64,000 nucleotides of DNA, from contig NZ_CP150661.1 of NCBI RefSeq assembly GCF_038024105.1, positions 2,499,001-2,563,000 on the forward strand, given 5' to 3'. Source of the DNA: Polaribacter butkevichii (lineage in GTDB: Bacteria; Bacteroidota; Bacteroidia; Flavobacteriales; Flavobacteriaceae). The notes beneath the pieces were generated by a model that was not told where the DNA came from, made no database searches, and saw only the letters and a program-made list of their open reading frames with translations. Below are positions 8,756-16,899 of the stretch, piece after piece (position 1 is the first letter of the stretch; the number at the start of each line of letters is the position of its first letter). The position numbers and the translations under genes were made by a program.

Positions 8756-10108
8756 TTAAAATTTATATTTAATACCAGAATATACCCCTAAATTAAAAGG
8801 AGAAAAACCATTAACATCTTCACTAAAAGTATGCAATTGCGCTTTAAACATTGGGGTTAAATTTAAAGACCACTTTTTATTTAAAGAATAATTAAGATCG
8901 AAACCTAAGTTTCCACTAAAATTAATGTTATTTAAATTTTTAGATTTACCTGATGTAGAGATAATGGAAGTGGTAAAGTTTACAGTATTTTTATTTAAAA
9001 ACAAAGAACTAAACCCCACAACCACCTGTGTATTAAATTTTTTAGTGTTTAAAAAATTATATTTTAACTCTAAAGGAATTTCTATGTAGCCATAATTTTG
9101 ACTTAAATCTCCATTTAAACTGGTTTTATTTAATGCAGAGTTACTTATAAAATCTGAACTTTGTGAAACCTCTTCCTCGTTAAAAGAAAAAGAATCTCCA
9201 TTATTAAATACAACTGGTAACGAACTTTTTGAAATTGAAGGAACGGCAGTTACTTGATTGTTTTTAAAACCCATTTCTTGTAAATGAACACCAGATTGAA
9301 TGCTCCACCTTTCAGTAATTTGATATCCTATTTTAAAGCCATAAGAAAAAGAACTTTTACCTTTTGTAGAGTTAGATAAGTGCTCGTTTATAGGCGAACC
9401 GCTTGAAAAAGAATTAGATTTTAACACCGCAAAAACAGGTGCAATAGACCATTTCTTTTTTAACGATTTTGTAGAAAAAACGCTGTCCTTTTTTTCTATA
9501 AATTTATTTAAATCAACTTTATTTTTAAGGGATTCTTTATCTATTTGCGTAACTTTTTTTTCAATACCTGTATTCTTATTTTCGGCAATCACTACATTGT
9601 TTTCATCCAGAATAATCTGCTTATTCTTTACAGAACCTTCTGTTATCTTTGTAAATTTATCAGCTAAAAAATTCTTTTTCATAGCGTTTTTTGTGCTAAC
9701 TAAATTGTTTTTATTCTCGGTATTTTTACTAGTGTTTCTTTTAGGTTTTATTGAGCTAGCATTTAATTTTTTATCAACAACAAACATTTCTTCTTTCCTT
9801 GTTTCGTTTTTAATTACAGCATCTACTTTAAAGTTATCTATTATCTCTAATTCCTTTTTTGGGCTTTCTGTAATTATAATTTTAGAATCCGTTTTAATAG
9901 CATCTGTTTTATCATCAGAAAAAGGAAATAAAAACAATCCTAAAAGCAACATTGCAGCAATGCCACTTGCAAACCACCAAAAAGGTACTACGCGCCTCTT
10001 CTTCTTTTTAAGTTTAGACTCAATATTGTTCCATACTCTTTTATTTGGAGTTGCCTCCAAATTATTAAGTTGTTCTTGAAACAATTTATCTAAATTATTC
10101 TGATTCAT
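8756..10108 (-). CDS. Membrane protein with predicted C-terminal beta-barrel, downstream of ECF sigma gene
   Basis: 450 residues. The N-terminal 40 residues are charged (LDKLFQEQLNNLEATPNKRV), followed by a basic patch KKKKRR and one membrane segment (WWFASGIAAMLLLGLFLF, about 44-61), a layout typical of anti-sigma factors. A long low-complexity K/N/E-rich linker follows. From about residue 220 the strand-rich sequence (SYGFKIGYQITERWSIQSGV, YIEIPLELKYNFL, LGVYSGIKYKF at the end) resembles PorT/OmpW-like outer-membrane barrels of Bacteroidota. The gene overlaps the sigma factor gene by 14 bp. I infer a partner or regulator of that sigma factor; the barrel could be a soluble domain in practice. 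Confidence 0.7.
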   Translation of the reverse strand: MNQNNLDKLFQEQLNNLEATPNKRVWNNIESKLKKKKRRVVPFWWFASGIAAMLLLGLFLFPFSDDKTDAIKTDSKIIITESPKKELEIIDNFKVDAVIKNETRKEEMFVVDKKLNASSIKPKRNTSKNTENKNNLVSTKNAMKKNFLADKFTKITEGSVKNKQIILDENNVVIAENKNTGIEKKVTQIDKESLKNKVDLNKFIEKKDSVFSTKSLKKKWSIAPVFAVLKSNSFSSGSPINEHLSNSTKGKSSFSYGFKIGYQITERWSIQSGVHLQEMGFKNNQVTAVPSISKSSLPVVFNNGDSFSFNEEEVSQSSDFISNSALNKTSLNGDLSQNYGYIEIPLELKYNFLNTKKFNTQVVVGFSSLFLNKNTVNFTTSIISTSGKSKNLNNINFSGNLGFDLNYSLNKKWSLNLTPMFKAQLHTFSEDVNGFSPFNLGVYSGIKYKF

Positions 10109-10658
10109 TTATGAGTATTTTCTGTTGTTTATTTTGATAAATTTCTAACTGATCTCTCAAGATTTTTCTTGCTCTAGACAAGTTAGATTTTGAGGTTCCA
10201 ACAGAAATTTGCAACATTTCTGCAATCTCTTTATGAGAATAATTATCTAAAACATATAAGTTAAATATTAATCGATACTTATCTGGAAGTTGCTGAATAC
10301 ACCTCAACAAAACATCAATACTAAAATTATATGTTTCTAAACTAAGTTCTTCTTCTTCTTCTACCTCTTCAGAAACTTCTTTTACAAATTGTAAAGGAGA
10401 TTTCTTTCGGTACTTTTGTAAAACAGTATGTATGGTAATTCTTTTTAACCACCCCTCAAAAGAACCTTTATTTTTATATTGTTCTATTTTGCTAAAAATA
10501 GTCATAAAACTATCTTGTAAATTATCTTCTGCATCTTGATAATTTCTTGAATATTTTAAACAAACAGCAAAGAGTTTATCAGAAAAAATCTGATAAACCT
10601 TTGCTTGCGCTGCTATATTTTGCTTGCAGCATTCCTTTATGAGTTCTTCTTGTTTGAT
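10095..10658 (-). CDS. ECF sigma factor (sigma-70 family), non-standard start
   Basis: The first in-frame ATG (10505) would give 136 residues lacking most of sigma region 2. Upstream, the same frame stays open to the stop at 10670-10668 and encodes convincing region 2 sequence (LIKECCKQNIAAQAKVYQ, then FAVCLKYSRNYQDAEDNLQD) just before MTIFSKIEQYK. Only ATT (10667) or ATC (10658) precede this, with no ATG, GTG or TTG in frame. I place the start at ATC 10658, giving 187 residues. Region 4 shows IQQLPDKYRLIFNLYVLDN and the HKEIAEMLQISVGTSKSNLSRARK helix-turn-helix. Start is 4 bases beyond the stop of the upstream lipoprotein gene. Confidence 0.85.
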   Translation of the reverse strand: MKQEELIKECCKQNIAAQAKVYQIFSDKLFAVCLKYSRNYQDAEDNLQDSFMTIFSKIEQYKNKGSFEGWLKRITIHTVLQKYRKKSPLQFVKEVSEEVEEEEELSLETYNFSIDVLLRCIQQLPDKYRLIFNLYVLDNYSHKEIAEMLQISVGTSKSNLSRARKILRDQLEIYQNKQQKILINESE

Positions 10659-10662
10659 GGGT

Positions 10663-11070
10663 CTAATTTACAGGAACTATTACTTCCTCAAAAATATTTT
10701 CACCATCACTATCTTTTCCTTTAAAAAATTTAAACACATAGTCTTCTTCTTGTGTTGCTTTTACGGCAATCTTTTTTTCTTCTTGTACAATAGCTTCTGT
10801 ACAGATGTCGTCTAATTTTACAGCCGCAATAATTGCAATAGTTCTTGTAGAATCTTTTGGTTGGTAATAAATTTGATCAAAAGTAAAACAGCTATTTGGT
10901 AAAGAATACTTTACTGTAATTGTATCTATTTGACCGAGAGTAAAACTTGCAGGCGTTATGGCAGAATCTATTGGCACATACTCAAAAGTGTAATTTGGCG
11001 AATCATTGTCGCTATTTAAACAAGAATAAAATACAAGTAATCCAAATAAAAGTAAGGCAGTTTTTTTCAT
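10663..11070 (-). CDS. Hypothetical lipoprotein, 135 residues
   Basis: Signal MKKTALLLFGLLVFYSC with Cys17 as the likely lipidation site, followed by a mature part of about 118 residues with alternating hydrophobic strands and a small beta-sandwich appearance. No family recognised. It lies between another lipoprotein gene (18-bp gap) and the sigma factor gene, so it belongs to the same leftward unit. Confidence 0.7.
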   Translation of the reverse strand: MKKTALLLFGLLVFYSCLNSDNDSPNYTFEYVPIDSAITPASFTLGQIDTITVKYSLPNSCFTFDQIYYQPKDSTRTIAIIAAVKLDDICTEAIVQEEKKIAVKATQEEDYVFKFFKGKDSDGENIFEEVIVPVN

Positions 11071-11088
11071 TTTTTTTGTGTAATTAAG

Positions 11089-11781
11089 TTAATATTTAAG
11101 TGTTGGATATCCGTTTTGGCATACTACAGAAATTGGTGCTTTTGTTATAGAACAGTCTGAAATTATGCCCCATTTAACGTTAAACTCTTTTTCTGCTTGT
11201 GTATAAGTTGCTATTTTATTTAAAAAAGAACTAGTGTCTATTCTAGAGGAATACGCAATATAACCTTGCGCACCTCCACAGGCTTTCGCTCCATAGGCTG
11301 TAAACAACCAATTACTAGCGTTTGAACAAGAAACACTGTAAGACCACTCCTGAATTTCATTAAATAAATCCATTAAATTTCTGTGCTCAATTTCTTGTGC
11401 TGTAAGCTCTCTTTTTACCACCAATTCATTTTCGGTAAGCGATATTATTCTCCATGCATAATCTGTAGGATAGTTTTGTGTAGAAATACGAACAAGTGTA
11501 TTATCTAACTCAAAAGACCCCTCAATATTAAAGTAAGATAAAGGCGGTGTACCACACCAACCAGAAGTTCGTTCTACCAAATTACCGTTTTCGGTAAATG
11601 AAAGCCCATATCCATCATTTGGTAAAGCGTTGGCTCTTTTAAAAGTGGTAGTTTCATCATTATAAACAGGATTTACCCAGGTTCCTAACAATAAATTATC
11701 TGCATCTATAGCAACATCATTCTTTTCGCAAGAAAAAAGTACAGTTACAACGAGTAAAAGGAAAAGGTTTTTTAAATTCAT
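11089..11781 (-). CDS. Hypothetical lipoprotein, lipocalin-like
   Basis: 230 residues. MNLKNLFLLLVVTVLFSC is a lipoprotein signal with Cys18. The next part (LLLGTWVNPVYND, GLSFTENGNLVERTSGWCG, IEGSFELDNTLVRIS, WRIISLTENELVVKRE) has the strand pattern of lipocalin-like domains common in Bacteroidota lipoproteins. The C-terminal third holds five cysteines that could pair in the periplasm. Second gene of the leftward unit; function unknown. Confidence 0.7.
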   Translation of the reverse strand: MNLKNLFLLLVVTVLFSCEKNDVAIDADNLLLGTWVNPVYNDETTTFKRANALPNDGYGLSFTENGNLVERTSGWCGTPPLSYFNIEGSFELDNTLVRISTQNYPTDYAWRIISLTENELVVKRELTAQEIEHRNLMDLFNEIQEWSYSVSCSNASNWLFTAYGAKACGGAQGYIAYSSRIDTSSFLNKIATYTQAEKEFNVKWGIISDCSITKAPISVVCQNGYPTLKY

Positions 11782-11793
11782 TTTTAGCTGTTT

Positions 11794-12138
11794 TTAATTG
11801 GGTAAATTTTCTGATGTTTTTTCTATCTTAGAAATAATACGTATCAATTTATATTCTATTGATGATGCGTCTGCTGGCGGATTTTCTAATTCTTTTTCAG
11901 AAATTAAAATTTCATATTCGAAACCTGCTTCATACGTAAAACCGATTATTGAATCATAAAAAAAGTGCCAATCTTGTTTATCTACTTCTCTTACTAAAAA
12001 ACATTTTTGAGGAGAAATACCCACACAATCTACTTTTTCTGATGCAATTACAAGTGTTTTATTATTTAACCCAAAATCATTTTTTTCGCATGAAACCATC
12101 AAAATAAAAATTGCTAGCATTATAGTTTTTAATTTCAT
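11794..12138 (-). CDS. Hypothetical small lipoprotein
   Basis: The frame is open from 12234, but the best start is the ATG at 12138, which gives MKLKTIMLAIFILMVSC with Cys17 for lipidation and a 114-residue protein. The longer form would overlap the promoter and start of the divergent LuxE-like gene. The mature part contains the phrase CVGISPQKCFLVREVDKQDW, which resembles the short DUF4377-type domain, but I hold that loosely. First gene of the leftward sigma-factor unit. Confidence 0.68.
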   Translation of the reverse strand: MKLKTIMLAIFILMVSCEKNDFGLNNKTLVIASEKVDCVGISPQKCFLVREVDKQDWHFFYDSIIGFTYEAGFEYEILISEKELENPPADASSIEYKLIRIISKIEKTSENLPN

Positions 12139-12195
12139 TATTGGGTTATTTCTTATAAGATGCAGAAATTTTAAAAAGGTTGCGTCTAATAATGT

Positions 12196-12203
12196 TATTT
12201 TTG
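12196..12203 (+). promoter_or_regulatory. Candidate -7 box of the LuxE-like gene
   Basis: TATTTTTG matches the Bacteroidota TAnnTTTG element. The start codon at 12212 is only eight bases further, so the transcript would be almost leaderless. The same short stretch read in reverse (TACTTTGC) could serve the divergent lipoprotein gene. Confidence 0.5.
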
Positions 12204-12211
12204 CAAAGTAT

Positions 12212-13186
12212 ATGGAAAACAATATTTTTAACATCCAAAATCAAGAAGATTTTAAGCAAGTTGCTTTATCCGTTTTTAAACATCAATTTAAAAATAATAG
12301 AGTGTACCGATCTTTTTGCGATTTATTATATATTCATCCTTCAGACGTTACAAAGGTGGATGAAATTCCGTTTTTACCGATTCAGTTTTTTAAGAGTAGA
12401 GAAGTACTTTCTTCTACCAAAGAGATTCAAGAAACTTTTACAAGCTCTGGTACCACAGGTAGCCTAACAAGCAACCATTATGTAACAGACATTAAGCTTT
12501 ACGAGGAAAGTTATTTAAAAGGATTTGCTCATTTTTATGGCAATATAGAAGACTATGTAGTTTTGGCGTTATTACCAAATTATTTAGAAAGAAATGGTTC
12601 TTCTTTAGTCTATATGGTAGATGATTTAATTAAGAAATCTAAAAACTCAGAAAGCGGATTTTATCTTAATAATATAGCAGAATTAGCCAAAAAACTAACA
12701 GATTTAGACCAAAAAGGACAAAAAGTACTTTTAATAGGTGTTTCTTTTGCTTTGTTAGATTTGGTAGAAATGCAACAATTCTACCTAAAAAATACCATTA
12801 TTATGGAAACAGGTGGTATGAAAGGGCGTAGAAAAGAACTCATTAGAGAAGAATTACACGATATTTTACAAAACGGATTTGGAGTTTCTAAAATTCACTC
12901 AGAATACGGAATGACAGAATTATTGAGCCAAGGATATTCTAACGGAAATGGTATTTTTGATACGCCTCCTTGGATGCAGATTCTTACCAGAGACACAGAA
13001 GATGCCTTAACCATTCAACAAGTTGGAAAAACAGGCGGAATTAATGTAATAGATTTGGCCAATTATAATTCTTGCTCTTTTATTGCTACGCAAGATTTAG
13101 GCAAGGTACACCAAAACGGAACTTTTGAGATTATTGGTCGTTTTGACAATTCTGATATTAGAGGTTGTAATTTAATGGTATTGTAA
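12212..13186 (+). CDS. LuxE/PaaK-like acyl-transferase
   Basis: 324 residues. An ANL-type phosphate-binding motif, SSGTTGS (residues 78-84), lies where LuxE acyl-protein synthetase and phenylacetyl-CoA ligase carry it, and IHSEYGMTELLSQGYS near residue 230 is the matching acyl-adenylate motif. The C-terminus ends in GRFDNSDIRGCNLMVL. LuxE proteins activate fatty acids as acyl-AMP and carry the acyl group. No luxCDAB genes are nearby, so a role in bioluminescence is not supported; activation of an unknown carboxylate, perhaps for surface polymer modification, is an inference. MscL follows after 11 bp. Confidence 0.8.
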   Translation: MENNIFNIQNQEDFKQVALSVFKHQFKNNRVYRSFCDLLYIHPSDVTKVDEIPFLPIQFFKSREVLSSTKEIQETFTSSGTTGSLTSNHYVTDIKLYEESYLKGFAHFYGNIEDYVVLALLPNYLERNGSSLVYMVDDLIKKSKNSESGFYLNNIAELAKKLTDLDQKGQKVLLIGVSFALLDLVEMQQFYLKNTIIMETGGMKGRRKELIREELHDILQNGFGVSKIHSEYGMTELLSQGYSNGNGIFDTPPWMQILTRDTEDALTIQQVGKTGGINVIDLANYNSCSFIATQDLGKVHQNGTFEIIGRFDNSDIRGCNLMVL

Positions 13187-13197
13187 AAAAATAAGCG

Positions 13198-13656
13198 ATG
13201 AAATTTAAATTATTAGAAGAATTTAAAGAGTTTGCCGTAAAAGGAAACATGATAGATATTGCTATTGGTGTTATTATTGGCGCTGCTTTTAATAAAGTAG
13301 TTAGTACCTTAGTAAAAGAAGTTTTAATGCCTCCATTAGCGTTTATAACAGATGGTACAAAGTGGGAAAACAAAAAAATTATATTAAGAGAAGCTGTTCT
13401 TGTTAAAGAGAAGATTACTGTTGAAGAAATTGCCATTGGTTATGGTAAACTATTTGAAGCAGGCATCGATTTTTTAATTATTGCTTTTACCGTTTTTATG
13501 GTTGTAAAAGCAATGAATGCCATGAAAAAGAAAGCAGACGACCCAAAAAACAAAGCTATTGTTACTCCTAAAAACATTGAGTTGATGAACAAAACCAATG
13601 AACTTTTAGAAAAACAAAATGAATATCTATTAAAGGTTTTAAATGATAAAAAATAA
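13198..13656 (+). CDS. mscL: Large-conductance mechanosensitive channel
   Basis: 152 residues, slightly longer than most MscL. The first helix carries the conserved MIDIAIGVIIGAAFNKVV pore segment after the amphipathic LLEEFKEFAVKGN, a variable periplasmic loop follows, then the second membrane helix GIDFLIIAFTVFMVVKAMN and a charged cytoplasmic coil (LMNKTNELLEKQNEYLLKVL). It forms a homopentameric pore that opens on membrane tension to release solutes during osmotic downshock. Probably co-transcribed with the LuxE-like gene. Confidence 0.97.
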   Translation: MKFKLLEEFKEFAVKGNMIDIAIGVIIGAAFNKVVSTLVKEVLMPPLAFITDGTKWENKKIILREAVLVKEKITVEEIAIGYGKLFEAGIDFLIIAFTVFMVVKAMNAMKKKADDPKNKAIVTPKNIELMNKTNELLEKQNEYLLKVLNDKK

Positions 13657-13764
13657 CTATAAACTCGTTTTGTAAACTTATTTATAAAAAACGACTTACT
13701 TATTTTTAACCTCTGCATTAAAACCGCTTAATAGTTTTATCAGATAATTAGTAAATCGAAAATT

Positions 13765-14685
13765 ATGAATATTAAAACAACACTTTTTTACCTATTTCTT
13801 TTTTCTTTTATCGGTTGCCAATCCGGACAAACCAATACAGCTCCCCAAGTAACTGTAAATAAAGAAAACAACGCACTTTCTATAAACGATGCATTTAATA
13901 AATACTGGTATTCTGGTAAAGCAGAATTAAGTAGTTATACTTTAAAACAAGCTAGATACGGTGAAATACGCGATGGTGAAGTTGTTTTAGTTTTTGTTAC
14001 AGAACCTTTTTCTATAAGCAAACAAGTTAAATTAGACTACCCCAAAAAGGCAGGTAACGACAACGTTTCTGTAATGAAATTAAACCATGTACGTAAGTTT
14101 TATACTGGTATTTATGATTATTCTATCATCACCTCTACTTTTACACCTGTCAACACTACAAAGCATCCCTTTACATTAAAATCATCTACAAGTATACAAG
14201 AATGGTGCGGACATACTTTTACGCAATTAAACCTTGGTGATAACGCATATAATTTTAAACAATTCTCTTATTTTGAACCTGAAGGCGACGAAGAAAAAAC
14301 AATAAAAAAAGTCTTTTTAGAAGAAGATTTAATGACCCGAATTCGTATTAACAAAGGGCAATTACCAGAAGGAAAAATAGATTTAATTCCATCTACTATT
14401 TACAGTCGTTTTAAGCATAAAAAAATGGACGTAGAAAAAGCAATCATCAGCAAAACAACAACAGACAACACCTTAAATTATCAAATAAAATACCTAAATA
14501 TTGATAGAATAGTTTCTATTGATGTAGAAAAACAATTTCCGTTCAAAATTTTAGGTTGGTCAGAAAGTGATGAAACTAATTTAATAACAACAGCTACACT
14601 AAAAGCAAGTAGAAATGAACCTTATTGGGAACAACATAAATTAGCAAACAAGCCCAAAAGAAAAGAGCTAAAGTTAAATTACTAA
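13765..14685 (+). CDS. Conserved flavobacterial lipoprotein
   Basis: 306 residues with MNIKTTLFYLFLFSFIGC as lipoprotein signal (Cys18). The mature part begins ALSINDAFNKYWYSGKAELSSY and contains a QEWCGHTFTQLNL segment. I recognise the pattern from proteins in flavobacterial genomes that are often labelled 'septum formation inhibitor Maf', but nothing here resembles the true Maf nucleotide pyrophosphatase, so I do not use that name. No catalytic motif identified. Likely monocistronic. Confidence 0.75.
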   Translation: MNIKTTLFYLFLFSFIGCQSGQTNTAPQVTVNKENNALSINDAFNKYWYSGKAELSSYTLKQARYGEIRDGEVVLVFVTEPFSISKQVKLDYPKKAGNDNVSVMKLNHVRKFYTGIYDYSIITSTFTPVNTTKHPFTLKSSTSIQEWCGHTFTQLNLGDNAYNFKQFSYFEPEGDEEKTIKKVFLEEDLMTRIRINKGQLPEGKIDLIPSTIYSRFKHKKMDVEKAIISKTTTDNTLNYQIKYLNIDRIVSIDVEKQFPFKILGWSESDETNLITTATLKASRNEPYWEQHKLANKPKRKELKLNY

Positions 14686-14849
14686 TAGCGTCTTTTTTCT
14701 CTTAAAATCGATATATATTTAATTATTTTACTGATAAATTTTAATTTCCTTACAAAACGATTCTAAGCGTTAAATTTTGATAAAATAAATTAAAATACTC
14801 AACCTTACCAATGCTTAAAATTTTTATAAAATATTTACAACTCAATCAT

Positions 14850-14857
14850 TAACTTTG
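14850..14857 (+). promoter_or_regulatory. Candidate -7 box of the kdpDE-like unit
   Basis: TAACTTTG fits TAnnTTTG. It ends ten bases before the TTG start of the sensor kinase, so the leader would be only a few bases long. No convincing TTTG element is seen 19-21 bases upstream. Confidence 0.45.
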
Positions 14858-14867
14858 AATAAAAAGA

Positions 14868-15950
14868 TTGGACTTATTTAAAACAAGAAAATACAGCAGA
14901 AAAAAACAATACCTAATAAGTGTTTTACTTATTACAATAACGGCTGTATTATGTTTTATATCTATTAATATTATTGGTTACAGAGCTGTTGCCCTTATTT
15001 TGCTTTTAGTAGTTTCTGTTAATGCCATTCTTTTTGACATTTACCCTGTATTACTTTCTTCAATATTAAGTGCCTTAATTTGGAATTTCTTTTTTATTCC
15101 GCCAACATTTAATTTACACATTGGCACAGCAGAAGATGCATTAATGTTTTTAATGTATTTTGTTATTGCCTCTATAAATGCCGTTTTAACTTACAAAATT
15201 AGAGAAGTAGAACGAAAGGAAAGAGATGAGGCTGAAAAAGAAAAATCTATTAAATTATACAATACTTTACTTAATTCACTTTCTCATGAACTAAGAACCC
15301 CCATTGCAACCATAATTGGTGCAATAGACACCATTAAAGACCCCCAAACTAACATTTCTGAAAACAACAAAAATGAACTTTATACAGAGATTGAAATTGC
15401 AAGCTTTCGGTTAAACCAACAAGTAGAAAATCTTTTAAGTATGAGCAGGCTTGAGGCTGGTTTTATTAAACCCAAAATAGACTGGTGCGATTTAAACGAA
15501 CTTGTTTTCGCTGCAATTAAAGACAATGCAGATGACGCTAGCCAGCATAACATTAAGTTTTTAGCAAATGAGCAGCTACCACTTTTTAAAATAGACAACG
15601 GTTTAATACAACAAATTCTTTACAACTTAATTCATAATGCTATTCAGCATACACCAAAAAACACTACTATATCAATTGAATTAGACTATAATGAAACACA
15701 TTGTATTATCTCTATTTTTGATAATGGAAAAGGATTCCCTGACAATGAAATTGATAATGTTTTTAATAAATTTTACCGTTTAACAAGAACCTCTACTGGC
15801 GGAACTGGTTTAGGCCTTTCTATTGTAAAAGGCTTTACAGAAGCAATGAACGGAAAAGTTTATTTAGAAAATTTATTGCAAGGTGGCGCTAAATTTAGAA
15901 TTGAAATTCCTTGTGAATTTTCACTAAACATACATATAGAAAATGAATAA
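14868..15950 (+). CDS. Short KdpD-like sensor histidine kinase
   Basis: 360 residues from a TTG start; the frame is closed by TGA at 14856 and the first in-frame ATG would remove the membrane domain. Four hydrophobic segments (about 15-110, DUF4118-type) precede a HisKA domain with phospho-acceptor His140 in SLSHELRTPIAT, then an HATPase domain with NLIHNAIQH, DNGKGF and GGTGLGLSI. KdpD of E. coli has in addition a large N-terminal KdpD/USP region that is absent here. It phosphorylates the regulator whose gene overlaps its end by 8 bp. Linkage to a TrkH-type channel supports a potassium or turgor signal. Confidence 0.88.
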   Translation: MDLFKTRKYSRKKQYLISVLLITITAVLCFISINIIGYRAVALILLLVVSVNAILFDIYPVLLSSILSALIWNFFFIPPTFNLHIGTAEDALMFLMYFVIASINAVLTYKIREVERKERDEAEKEKSIKLYNTLLNSLSHELRTPIATIIGAIDTIKDPQTNISENNKNELYTEIEIASFRLNQQVENLLSMSRLEAGFIKPKIDWCDLNELVFAAIKDNADDASQHNIKFLANEQLPLFKIDNGLIQQILYNLIHNAIQHTPKNTTISIELDYNETHCIISIFDNGKGFPDNEIDNVFNKFYRLTRTSTGGTGLGLSIVKGFTEAMNGKVYLENLLQGGAKFRIEIPCEFSLNIHIENE

Positions 15951-16620
15951 GGCAGAAATACTCATTATTGATGATGAACCACAAATAAGAAAATTACTTC
16001 AAATAAATTTAGAAAGTAACAATTATAAAGTAACCCAAGCCAGTACCGGAAATGAAGGCTTAATTTTATCTGCCAACCATCCACCAGAGTTAATTTTACT
16101 AGATATTGGGTTACCCGATAAAAGCGGCCACGACATTTTAAAAGAACTAAGAGAATGGTATAATAAACCTATCATTATTCTATCTGTACTAGACAATGAA
16201 ACCGATATTGTTTCTGCGCTAGATAATGGTGCAACCGACTATTTAACCAAACCTTTCCGCACAGGCGAACTTTTGGCTAGAATACGTTCTGCAATAAAAC
16301 GAAGTCAAAATACCGAAAATAATTCTGTTATTATTTGTGGATCTATTATCATTGATTTAGTAGCCCGCATTGTAAAACGAAATGATGAAATTATAAAACT
16401 TACATCTACAGAATATAATTTATTGGCCTTATTTGCTAAAAACGAAGGCAAAGTTTTAACACATCAATATCTTCTAAAAGAAATTTGGGGTTACAGCTAT
16501 CAAACCGAAACGCAATACCTGCGTGTTTTTGTTGGTACACTTCGTAAAAAAATTGAAAAAAACCCAAATAACCCACAACATATTATTACAGAAAGCGGTG
16601 TTGGTTATCGTTTTCAATAG
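15943..16620 (+). CDS. KdpE-like response regulator, OmpR family
   Basis: 225 residues: receiver domain with Asp54 in ILLDIGLPDKSG as the phosphorylation site and Lys103 in YLTKPF, then a C-terminal winged helix (LTSTEYNLLALFAKNEGKVL, VGTLRKKIEKNPNNPQHI, ESGVGYRF). The closest family I recognise is KdpE. The start codon lies inside the kinase gene (8-bp overlap), so the two are translationally linked. No kdpFABC pump genes are in the window; the TrkH-type channel gene 280 bp downstream is the probable target. Confidence 0.9.
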   Translation: MNKAEILIIDDEPQIRKLLQINLESNNYKVTQASTGNEGLILSANHPPELILLDIGLPDKSGHDILKELREWYNKPIIILSVLDNETDIVSALDNGATDYLTKPFRTGELLARIRSAIKRSQNTENNSVIICGSIIIDLVARIVKRNDEIIKLTSTEYNLLALFAKNEGKVLTHQYLLKEIWGYSYQTETQYLRVFVGTLRKKIEKNPNNPQHIITESGVGYRFQ

Positions 16621-16711
16621 TCTTTATAAAATCTTTATAGATACTGTCTAATTATTAATTTTTTACTTATCCCTTTCAGCCCACCTTTGTAGTATCAAAA
16701 AAAACAAAGAA

Positions 16712-16858
16712 ATGAAATGGGATATTTTTTATAATGAGGATAATGCAAAACCATACCAATCTATTAAAAATTGGCATAAAGATATAGCGCATTTAATTAT
16801 TCCTACAATTATAATGGTGGCTTTTGTAATTGCCATTTATCTCTATTTCTCTTTCTAA
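16712..16858 (+). CDS. Small membrane protein, 48 residues
   Basis: Read by hand: MKWDIFYNEDNAKPYQSIKN, then WHKDIAHLIIPTIIMVAFVI, then AIYLYFSF and TAA. A hydrophilic N-terminus of about 27 residues is followed by one membrane segment reaching the C-terminus. It lies between the kdpE-like gene (91 bp upstream) and the TrkH gene (41 bp downstream), with normal codon use. In size and position it recalls small subunits such as KdpF, but I see no sequence similarity I can vouch for. It may be an accessory subunit or regulator of the channel. Confidence 0.6.
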   Translation: MKWDIFYNEDNAKPYQSIKNWHKDIAHLIIPTIIMVAFVIAIYLYFSF

Positions 16859-16899
16859 TTTTATACTATAAACCTTGTTAAATAATAAAATTAAATAAC

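Noticed and set aside
13765..14685. Naming this lipoprotein 'septum formation inhibitor Maf'
   Set aside because: The label is common for such flavobacterial proteins, but the sequence lacks the Maf nucleotide pyrophosphatase motifs and has a lipoprotein signal.
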